Shown piece by piece: positions 8,242 through 13,246 of a DNA stretch of 13,246 nucleotides (position 1 is its first letter; every line of letters starts with the position of its first letter). The DNA lies in contig CAIUAO010000078.1 in assembly GCA_903897155.1 (NCBI GenBank), positions 1 to 13,246 on the forward strand, read 5' to 3'. The stretch comes from an uncultured Actinomycetes bacterium (GTDB lineage Bacteria; Actinomycetota; Actinomycetes; Nanopelagicales; Nanopelagicaceae). The translations under genes were made by a program, and so were the position numbers. A model generated the notes under the pieces. The model had not been told where the DNA came from. It did not search any database and saw only the letters and a list, made by a program, of their open reading frames with translations.

Positions 8242-9263
8242 TATATGGCCAGGCTTGCAAATTGCGCAGCAGGTGGCCGACTTACGATTCCACTTGCGCC
8301 ATTGAGAGTCCAGTTGCCGTTTGCGTGTGGGATAACGATTGCGTCGCCCTTAGTAACGTCCATCTTTTCGGCATTATCAAATGTGAGTGAACCTGAACCA
8401 TCTAGAACAAGAAGAATGCCAAAACCAGCTTCAATTTTACTTGCCTTACCGGTTAAGTAATCTGCGCGGAAATATGGGTTAGCTGCTTGTGTGAAGACTG
8501 CAGCATCAGATTGACCAAAGAGCCGTTGAGGTGTGACAAGTTTTTGCGCTTCTTCTTTTTCAATCGGTGTATAGCGAAGGGCGTCAAGGACTGTGTCAAA
8601 ACCTAAACCGAGATGTCCATCTTTTACGCCATCAACAGCAAAGTCATTCCACTCAAGGAGTGCTGACATATCTGTCGGTTCTTGCAACTCTAAAACAAAT
8701 ATCCCGGCGCCAATGGCATGTGGCACACCGGCTGGTACCAAGATTGCATCTCCTGGTTTTGCAGGGAACTTTTGCAGTGAAGCAAGGAGTCCATCTGAAT
8801 CTCTTGCGTCAACCATCGCTGCTACTTCTTTTTTAGTTTTTGATTCGCTAAAACCTAAACCAACATAAGCATCTGACGGTGCTTCTAAAATAATCCACGC
8901 TTCAGTCTTACCGTGCTTAAGTGAAAGATGTTCCTTAGCGAATTTACGATTGGGATGGTAATGAACGGGAAGTCGTTGATCTGGATCTAGGAGTTTGACG
9001 AGAAGTTCTGTACTAACGCCGTATGTCGCAAGGTGCTCGCCACCTAACCATTGTTCTGGGTTTGCCTTCAGAGCATCGATCAGCAACTCACCTGTTGGAA
9101 GAGTTGATAGACCAGTACGAGGTTCACCAAATCTGGTTGTTATCGAACCAATCCACTCTTCTGGCCGCATTGGCCCCCCTGGTCCATGACGCAGGGCACC
9201 TATTCGGTTACCGCCTTTATAGAAATGGTCGAATTGATTTGAGGGCAGTTTGTATGCGGGCAT
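8241..9263 (-). CDS. manA: Type I mannose-6-phosphate isomerase (ManA), cupin fold
   Basis: This Zn-dependent isomerase interconverts mannose-6-phosphate and fructose-6-phosphate. From the chosen start it has 340 residues, like the short bacterial class. The zinc ligands are recognisable: VHYHPN (His101, His103), LKHGKTEAW (Glu121) and VPAGVPHAIG (His182). The motif VLELQEPTDMSALLEWNDF is typical of the family, and a second C-terminal cupin half follows. The frame is open to 9377, but the 38 extra residues look non-native and would overlap the divergent aldolase gene by 41 nt. The ATG at 9263 begins MPAYKLPSNQFDHFYKGG, which fits the family start, and has TATAGT exactly 6 nt upstream. It is the first gene of the run manA-FGGY-ROK-iolC. 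Other aldose-ketose phosphate substrates are possible. Confidence 0.87.
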   Translation of the reverse strand: MPAYKLPSNQFDHFYKGGNRIGALRHGPGGPMRPEEWIGSITTRFGEPRTGLSTLPTGELLIDALKANPEQWLGGEHLATYGVSTELLVKLLDPDQRLPVHYHPNRKFAKEHLSLKHGKTEAWIILEAPSDAYVGLGFSESKTKKEVAAMVDARDSDGLLASLQKFPAKPGDAILVPAGVPHAIGAGIFVLELQEPTDMSALLEWNDFAVDGVKDGHLGLGFDTVLDALRYTPIEKEEAQKLVTPQRLFGQSDAAVFTQAANPYFRADYLTGKASKIEAGFGILLVLDGSGSLTFDNAEKMDVTKGDAIVIPHANGNWTLNGASGIVSRPPAAQFASLAI

Positions 9264-9336
9264 GTGCCAACTATACGTTGCCCGCTGGAATAGGAATAGA
9301 CTTCTGCAATAACTCATAGAGAGAAAGAGAAGCCCC
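9264..9336. promoter_or_regulatory. Divergent intergenic region between manA and the aldolase operon
   Basis: These 73 bp must carry promoters in both directions. The manA side has the TATAGT box described separately. On the plus side I find only a modest ribosome binding site (AGAGAAG, ending 4 nt before the ATG at 9337) and possible weak -10 boxes such as CATAGA. No convincing -35/-10 pair or operator palindrome is visible. Confidence 0.45.
9270..9275 (-). promoter_or_regulatory. -10 box of a probable leaderless promoter for manA
   Basis: TATAGT is followed by exactly 6 nt (TGGCAC) and the ATG at 9263. There is no Shine-Dalgarno between the box and the ATG. The -35 region is not recognisable. 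The same geometry occurs before three other genes in this window. Confidence 0.6.
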
Positions 9337-10164
9337 ATGTCAGATGCATCGATTCGCCTATCGCGTTTATTTAACAAAGGCCGATGCCTAGATATTGCAG
9401 TGGACCATGGCTTTTTTGGTGAAGGTTCATTCCTTGCAGGTATTGAGGATATGCAGGCTGCGGTGAAAACTTTGGTCGCTGCTGCCCCTGACGCTATTCA
9501 GCTCACCATCGGACAAGCAAGGCTCTTGCAAGGGATTGATCAAAAAAATCGACCAAGTCTTGTTTTGCGCACAGATGTAGCCAATGTATATGGCAAGCAA
9601 CTCCCAGATCACATGTTTAGCATTTCAATCGATGATCCAGTGCTCACTGCAGTCCGTCTGGACGCTGCAATTGTTGTTGTGAATCTTCTTGACCTTCCAT
9701 CACGGCCAGAGATGCGCGAAGCTTGCATACGAAACATTGTTGCTCTTCGGGCGCAGTGTGATCACTATGGAATGCCTCTAATGGTCGAGCCTCTTGTTAT
9801 GAAGGAAGTAAACGGCGGTGGCTATGCTTCTGATGGAAATCTGGAGAAAGTTGTGCCACTTGTTCGCCAAGCAGTTGAGCTAGGGGCAGATGTGATTAAG
9901 GCTGATCCAACAGATGATCCTAAAGATTATGTTCACGTGATTAAGACAGCAGGAAGGATTCCCGTCCTAGTTCGTGGTGGTGGCCGTGTTGCCGATAAGG
10001 AACTTTTGGAGAGAACATTTGAGGTATTACAGATGGGCGCTGCCGGCATTGTCTATGGCCGCAACATCATTCAACATGCAACACCTGCAAAGATGACTCG
10101 TGCGCTTATGGCGATGCTTCATGAGGGCGCTAATGTCGACGCTGCGCTCGCTATCTTGAAGTAG
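9337..10164 (+). CDS. DhnA/FbaB-type class I aldolase, candidate 2-deoxy-5-keto-gluconate-6-phosphate aldolase
   Basis: The product has 275 residues in a TIM-barrel fold of the DeoC/LacD/FbaB superfamily. LDIAVDHGFFGEG (18-30) is the N-terminal barrel motif with the conserved Asp and His. MVEPLVMKEVNGGG (149-162) is followed by ELGADVIKADPTDD (181-194), where Lys188 is the predicted Schiff-base residue. VLVRGGGRVAD (210-220) and GAAGIVYGRNIIQH (234-247) form the phosphate-binding end. The start follows AGAGAAG by 4 nt. It is the first gene of a two-gene operon with the Gfo/Idh/MocA dehydrogenase and divergent from manA. The inositol genes nearby lack iolJ, and IolC is not fused to an aldolase domain, so this enzyme may cleave IolC's product to dihydroxyacetone phosphate and malonate semialdehyde. 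That is inference; fructose-1,6-bisphosphate or another ketose phosphate is equally possible by fold. Confidence 0.82.
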   Translation: MSDASIRLSRLFNKGRCLDIAVDHGFFGEGSFLAGIEDMQAAVKTLVAAAPDAIQLTIGQARLLQGIDQKNRPSLVLRTDVANVYGKQLPDHMFSISIDDPVLTAVRLDAAIVVVNLLDLPSRPEMREACIRNIVALRAQCDHYGMPLMVEPLVMKEVNGGGYASDGNLEKVVPLVRQAVELGADVIKADPTDDPKDYVHVIKTAGRIPVLVRGGGRVADKELLERTFEVLQMGAAGIVYGRNIIQHATPAKMTRALMAMLHEGANVDAALAILK

Positions 10165-10166
10165 TA

Positions 10167-11312
10167 ATGAATATGCGTAATCAAGTAAGTGTAAAAGTAG
10201 GCATCATCGGTGGCGGACTTATGGGTAAAGAACTCGTCGCTGCAACTCGGCGTTGGGATGCACTCGTTGATCACCCTGTACGCCCAGAAGTAGTTGCTGT
10301 TGCTGATCCATCTCCTGATGTTCAAGGGTGGTTTAAAAACGCAAACATCCCACATATTTATAACGACTATAAAGAATTGCTTGCTAACCCTGAAATCGAT
10401 GTTGTTTATATAGCAGTTCCTCATAACCTCCACGAAGAGATTTATCTGGCAGCGGTTGCTGCGGGTAAGGATTTCTTAGGGGAGAAGCCATTTGGAATTG
10501 ATCTTGCGGCCTCTGAGCGAATTGTTACAGCAGTCAAAGCTAGTAAAAGCTTTGTTCGCGTATCAAGTGAGATGCCTTTTTATCCAGGAGCTCAAGCTGC
10601 AATTAACTTTGTAAAATCAGGAGCACTTGGTGAGATTGTTGAAGTCAGATCAGGCTTCTTGCATTCATCTGATTTAGATACAAGCAAGCCAATAAATTGG
10701 AAGCGCCAAGTGAAATTCTGCGGTGAGATCGGCGTTATGGGCGATCTTGGAATGCATGTTGCACATGTTCCATTGCGCTTAGGGCTTAATCCCAAGAAGG
10801 TGTATTCACTCCTTGATGACATTGTAAAAATCCGTAAAGACAGTAAAGGCAATGACGTAGCTTGTGACACGTTTGATAACGCAGTGCTAGCTATTAAAGG
10901 GGCAACAGGTTCTGATAATCGCCAATTCCCAATGATTTGGGAGATGAAGAGAATTGCTCCAGGTGAGAGCAATACTTGGTTCTTTAACGCAATGGGTATG
11001 AAAGGCGGAGTAAGTTTTTCAACTCGGACTCCTGCTACTTATAAGCGTTTTTCGTATTCCAATGGTGAGCAAGTCTGGAGTGAACTACAACCCGGGCACA
11101 AAACAAATTGGCCGGTCATTACTGGGGGCATATTTGAATTTGGTTTCCCTGATTCGTTGTTGCAGATGTGGGCTTCCTACTTTGCTGAACGTGAAGGAAA
11201 GCTTGGAGATAAATTTGGTTGCGCGACCGTAGATGAAGTTGTTTTGTCACATAGAGTGTTTGCAAGTGCTCTTAGATCATTTAATTCACACGCAGAAGAA
11301 ATGGTAATCTAA
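10167..11312 (+). CDS. Gfo/Idh/MocA-family NAD(P)-dependent dehydrogenase, possible inositol dehydrogenase
   Basis: The product has 381 residues. The N-terminal Rossmann fold has VGIIGGGLMGKEL (11-23), and VVAVADPSP (42-50) ends the second strand. VVYIAVPHNLHEE precedes GEKPFG (105-110), which carries the catalytic Lys107 of the EKP motif. In the C-terminal domain, GVMGDLGMHVAHVP (189-202) has the Asp193...His197 pair that binds and deprotonates the hydroxyl of the substrate. The ATG follows the aldolase stop by 2 nt, so translation is probably coupled; a second ATG lies 6 nt further on. Many members oxidise myo- or scyllo-inositol (IolG, IolX, IolW), and no other inositol dehydrogenase is seen here. 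At 381 residues it is longer than typical IolG (about 340), so a different sugar or polyol substrate is possible. Confidence 0.86.
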   Translation: MNMRNQVSVKVGIIGGGLMGKELVAATRRWDALVDHPVRPEVVAVADPSPDVQGWFKNANIPHIYNDYKELLANPEIDVVYIAVPHNLHEEIYLAAVAAGKDFLGEKPFGIDLAASERIVTAVKASKSFVRVSSEMPFYPGAQAAINFVKSGALGEIVEVRSGFLHSSDLDTSKPINWKRQVKFCGEIGVMGDLGMHVAHVPLRLGLNPKKVYSLLDDIVKIRKDSKGNDVACDTFDNAVLAIKGATGSDNRQFPMIWEMKRIAPGESNTWFFNAMGMKGGVSFSTRTPATYKRFSYSNGEQVWSELQPGHKTNWPVITGGIFEFGFPDSLLQMWASYFAEREGKLGDKFGCATVDEVVLSHRVFASALRSFNSHAEEMVI

Positions 11313-11317
11313 AAAAA

Positions 11318-11953
11318 TTATGGCAAGATCACAATTTTTGTTGCATACTGTTTAGTAGATTCCACAATTTCTGCATTTATCTCATCCGAGCCGAGCGCCC
11401 ACTTGCGGGCCTCATCTTTATTCTTGCCATGTTTTTCGTGACGCGAGATTAGACGTTCTTGACGAGTTGAATCATGGGGAGCCAAGTACCAGCTCTCGTC
11501 AAGGAGTGGGCCAACATTTTCCCATTCAGGTGAATCTAAAAGTAAATAATTACCCTCAGTCAAAACTAATTTAGTCCCGGCAGGAATCACCCCTTCTGCC
11601 GCATAGGACTCTTCGAACTCTCGGTGGAAGAGTGGGAAAAAAATATCTTTAGTTGTCTCATTTTTAATGCGCCCTAAATGCGAAGCGAATCCTTCAGTGT
11701 CAAATGTATCTGGCGCGCCCTTGCGCTCTCTACGACCTAGATCTACCAGAACTTTATTACTCAAGTGAAAACCGTCCATAGGAAATAAAGCCACCGATTT
11801 TCCAACTAGGTATTCCATAATGTGGTTTGTGATGGTGGATTTCCCAGCACCGGGTTTACCAACAATGCCCAGGATCACTCGTTCTTTTCCCAGAGATAAA
11901 AGCCGATCAATTTCGGAAAGAGCTCCACTAAGAGAATTGATTGTTGGTTGCAT
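11318..11953 (-). CDS. P-loop nucleoside/sugar kinase of the PRK/uridine-kinase superfamily (FrcK/YggC-like)
   Basis: The product has 211 residues. ILGIVGKPGAGKSTIT (27-42) is a Walker A loop. FPMDGFHLSN, then RRERKGAPDTFD, matches the substrate-binding segment of the pantothenate-kinase-like group that includes FrcK and YggC. LTEGNYLLLD is the usual segment following the lid-side strand, and RHEKHGKNKDEA supplies lid arginines. No membrane segment or extra domain is present. The gene converges on the dehydrogenase gene, with 5 nt between stop codons, and is divergent from the AroE-like gene with 47 bp between starts. TAACAT lies exactly 6 nt before the ATG, pointing to a leaderless start. 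The substrate is not evident. Fructokinase-like activity has been proposed for FrcK relatives, and sugar genes nearby make a sugar more likely than a nucleoside. Confidence 0.78.
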   Translation of the reverse strand: MQPTINSLSGALSEIDRLLSLGKERVILGIVGKPGAGKSTITNHIMEYLVGKSVALFPMDGFHLSNKVLVDLGRRERKGAPDTFDTEGFASHLGRIKNETTKDIFFPLFHREFEESYAAEGVIPAGTKLVLTEGNYLLLDSPEWENVGPLLDESWYLAPHDSTRQERLISRHEKHGKNKDEARKWALGSDEINAEIVESTKQYATKIVILP

Positions 11954-11959
11954 AGACCT

Positions 11960-11965
11960 ATGTTA
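11960..11965 (-). promoter_or_regulatory. -10 box of a probable leaderless promoter for the P-loop kinase
   Basis: TAACAT is separated by exactly 6 nt (AGGTCT) from the ATG at 11953. No upstream Shine-Dalgarno is at a usable distance. The 17-nt-spaced -35 position reads TAAAAG, which is not consensus. Confidence 0.5.
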
Positions 11966-11988
11966 TTCCAAAGAGTTCCAATCTTTTA

Positions 11989-11994
11989 TAGACT
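11989..11994 (+). promoter_or_regulatory. -10 box of a probable leaderless promoter for the AroE-like gene
   Basis: TAGACT is followed by exactly 6 nt (CTAGCC) and the ATG at 12001. TATAGA, two bases further upstream, overlaps it. No Shine-Dalgarno is present. The -35 position (TTCCAA, 11966-11971) directly abuts the opposing -10 box at 11960-11965. Confidence 0.5.
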
Positions 11995-12000
11995 CTAGCC

Positions 12001-12840
12001 ATGGACTTCCGCTCAGAATTAGTAGGCTGCTTTTCAGTTGGCTCTAATGGCAACCCTTCCGTAGAAATGGTCGAAGCAGCATTTCGGCACCATGATATGA
12101 ATTTTCGCTATATCAATTGCGAAGTAACGCCAGAGAATTTAGGTTCTGCTGTTGCGGGAGCCAAAGCAATGGGCTGGGTTGGATTTAATTGTTCAATCCC
12201 TCATAAGATCGAAGTAATTAAATATTTAGACGGGCTTGGTGAATCAGCAAAAATTATTGGAGCTGTTAATTGCACCGTATTGCGTGATGGCAAATTTATT
12301 GGTGAAAATACTGACGGGAAAGGTTTTTTAACATCGTTACAAGCTGTTACAAATCCTTTAGGAAAATCTATTGTGATTTTTGGAGCAGGAGGAGCTGCGC
12401 GAGCGGTGGCAGTTGAAGTTGCTCTTGCTGGCGCAAAATCTATTGTTATCGTTAATCGTGATCCAACTCGTGGAGAAGAGTTAGTAGCACTAATCAATTC
12501 AAGAACTAAGAGCCAGGCAACATTTAGACAGTGGGCTGGGATGTTTGAAATTCCACAAGGCATAGATATTGTTGTCAACGCTACGTCGATTGGTATGAAC
12601 CCGAATAGCTCTGCGCATCTGGAACTTGATATCAATTCGTTACAACCAAACATGATCGTCGCCGATGTTGTGATTGATCCACCAATTACTCACTTAATTA
12701 AGGCCGCTCAAGTACGGGGGTGCACAGCTCTTAATGGTTTTGGCATGCTGGTTAATCAGGGAATTCTTGGGATTAAGTACTGGACTGGAATTGATGTTGA
12801 TCCTGAACCAATGCATGAACGATTACGCCAGCTTTTATAA
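12001..12840 (+). CDS. Shikimate dehydrogenase family protein (AroE-like), substrate uncertain
   Basis: The product has 279 residues, the length of AroE. Conserved features are GFNCSIPHK, with the catalytic Lys69 (counterpart of NVTxPxK), GAVNCT (87-92), GENTDGKGF with the catalytic Asp105, the nucleotide loop FGAGGAARAVAVE (127-139), VNRDPTR (151-157) resembling the NADP-selecting NRTxxR motif, and NGFGMLVNQG (245-254) with Gln253. The N-terminal substrate motif is unusual: where AroE has HSxSP with two shikimate-binding serines, this protein has VGSNGNPSVEM (13-23). It may be a true AroE that has drifted, or a paralogue acting on another ring compound such as quinate or an inositol-derived ketone. 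The start is an ATG with a leaderless-type -10 box. It is followed by 108 bp and then tRNA-Tyr, so it appears monocistronic. Confidence 0.8.
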   Translation: MDFRSELVGCFSVGSNGNPSVEMVEAAFRHHDMNFRYINCEVTPENLGSAVAGAKAMGWVGFNCSIPHKIEVIKYLDGLGESAKIIGAVNCTVLRDGKFIGENTDGKGFLTSLQAVTNPLGKSIVIFGAGGAARAVAVEVALAGAKSIVIVNRDPTRGEELVALINSRTKSQATFRQWAGMFEIPQGIDIVVNATSIGMNPNSSAHLELDINSLQPNMIVADVVIDPPITHLIKAAQVRGCTALNGFGMLVNQGILGIKYWTGIDVDPEPMHERLRQLL

Positions 12841-12896
12841 TTAGGACTCCTTCACTTTCCCTACACCACTTTCCGGCGTTCCAGTATCCGATTACG

Positions 12897-12918
12897 TTAC
12901 TGCGCCTGAATGCAGTAA
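12897..12918 (+). other. Stem-loop between the AroE-like gene and tRNA-Tyr
   Basis: TTACTGC and GCAGTAA form a perfect 7-bp stem, extendable by one G-U pair, with an 8-nt loop. No T-run follows, so it is not a standard intrinsic terminator. The 108 bp between the AroE-like stop and the tRNA hold no gene; they must contain the tRNA promoter, of which TAATCT (12916-12921) is a possible -10. Confidence 0.35.
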
Positions 12919-12948
12919 TCTGAGCATGCTGCATCGAATGAAAACCTT

Positions 12949-13033
12949 GGCGGGTTGCCCGAGCGGCCAATGGGAGGGGACTGTAAATCCCCCGGCTCTG
13001 CCTTCGAAGGTTCAAATCCTTCACCCGCCACCA
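12949..13033 (+). tRNA. tRNA-Tyr (anticodon GTA), CCA encoded
   Basis: This is a class II tRNA. The acceptor strands GGCGGGT (12949-12955) and ACCCGCC (13023-13029) pair fully, followed by discriminator A and an encoded CCA (13031-13033). The anticodon arm is GGGGA, loop CTGTAAA, TCCCC, with anticodon GTA at 12983-12985. A long variable arm follows, and the T arm is GAAGG, TTCAAAT, CCTTC. Without the CCA the gene ends at 13030. It faces katG, whose stop codon lies 10 nt downstream. Confidence 0.97.
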
Positions 13034-13043
13034 GCTTATTAAT

Positions 13044-13246
13044 TTAAATATCAAACCTATCGAGCATCATGACTTTGTCCCATGCTGCGACGAAGTCTGC
13101 AACAAACTTCTCCATTGAATCACTCGTTGCATAAACCTCGGCAAGCGCACGAAGTTGTGAGTTCGAAGCAAAGATCAGATCTGAGCGAGATACACCTGCC
13201 GGAACTTGTCCAGGGAGCAGTCGTAGTAGATCAGCAAAGAAGCGAT
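13044..13246 (-). CDS. katG: Catalase-peroxidase KatG, C-terminal fragment cut by window edge
   Basis: Only the last 67 codons are visible; the gene runs off the right edge and reads leftward to TAA at 13044. The segment SDLIFASNSQLRALAEVYA, then EKFVADFVAAWDKVMMLDRFD, is the highly conserved KatG C-terminus (compare DLVFGSNS...LRA...EVYA...KFVxDFVAAWxKVMNLDRFD). KatG is a haem enzyme of about 730 residues that removes hydrogen peroxide; the C-terminal domain is a non-haem duplicate needed for folding of the active domain. The residues before SDLIF (LLRLLPGQVPAGVSR) do not match the usual charged loop of the family and may reflect a shortened loop. No broken frame is seen. Confidence 0.9.
   Translation of the reverse strand, partial: RFFADLLRLLPGQVPAGVSRSDLIFASNSQLRALAEVYATSDSMEKFVADFVAAWDKVMMLDRFDI

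Noticed and set aside
9264..9377. N-terminal extension of the manA frame by 38 residues to 9377
   Set aside because: The added residues look unlike the family, the longer form would overlap the divergent aldolase gene, and the ATG at 9263 has a proper -10 box and matches the family N-terminus.
11313..11346. Possible terminator between the convergent dehydrogenase and kinase genes
   Set aside because: There is a run of seven T after the kinase stop on the minus strand, but the only hairpin is a pure A/T stem with a 13-nt loop, too weak to call.
12949..13033. tRNA-Tyr as an attachment site for an integrated element
   Set aside because: No integrase, no repeated tRNA 3' end and no foreign genes are seen; the neighbour is the housekeeping gene katG.
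12773..13054. Minus-strand open frame crossing the AroE-like 3' end and tRNA-Tyr
   Set aside because: It is antisense to a tRNA and a conserved gene; such tRNA-spanning frames are well-known spurious calls.
1..13246. CRISPR array, insertion sequence, phage, toxin-antitoxin or defence genes
   Set aside because: No spaced direct repeats, transposase or recombinase motifs, or defence-type proteins are present. Every long frame belongs to a metabolic family, and the remaining frames are antisense or out-of-frame shadows.

Overview
The window is a compact, bacterial, AT-leaning stretch with no mobile elements. Its protein sequences, mixed Shine-Dalgarno and leaderless gene starts and tight packing fit a small-genome freshwater actinobacterium of the acI / Nanopelagicales type. 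That placement is an inference from protein style and composition; no rRNA is present. Base composition looks even across the window and I see no sign of recent transfer.

Positions 1-6100, minus strand, hold a myo-inositol catabolism operon, read right to left: iolC (kinase), mmsA/iolA (malonate-semialdehyde dehydrogenase), iolB (isomerase), iolD (ThDP-dependent ring-opening hydrolase) and iolE (inosose dehydratase, cut by the window edge). These enzymes turn 2-keto-myo-inositol into 2-deoxy-5-keto-gluconate-6-phosphate and oxidise the malonate semialdehyde released from it. Two canonical steps have no textbook gene in the window: IolG (inositol dehydrogenase) and IolJ (the aldolase).

Positions 6107-9263, minus strand, lie directly upstream of iolC in the same direction and hold a sugar-phosphorylation block: manA (type I mannose-6-phosphate isomerase), an FGGY carbohydrate kinase of unknown substrate, and a divergent ROK / polyphosphate-glucokinase-like kinase. 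The ROK gene ends 6 nt before iolC, so it probably shares a transcript with the iol genes.

Positions 9337-11312, plus strand, are divergent from manA and hold a two-gene operon: a DhnA-type class I aldolase and a Gfo/Idh/MocA dehydrogenase. These are the natural candidates for the two missing inositol steps, although they could instead belong to another sugar or polyol route.

Positions 11318-12840 hold a divergent pair with only 47 bp between start codons: a P-loop sugar/nucleoside kinase (FrcK/YggC type, minus) and a shikimate-dehydrogenase-like protein with a rewritten substrate-binding motif (plus). A tRNA-Tyr(GTA) gene (plus) and the 3' end of katG (minus) close the window.

The points most worth following up are: (1) four gene starts without a usable upstream Shine-Dalgarno sequence each carry a TANNNT -10 box exactly 6 nt before the ATG, a leaderless-transcription signature; (2) a candidate non-orthologous replacement of IolJ by a class I aldolase; (3) an AroE-like enzyme lacking the usual shikimate-binding serines beside sugar-metabolism genes. 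No transporter, regulator, CRISPR array, phage or defence gene is visible. No stretch longer than about 110 bp is without a gene.
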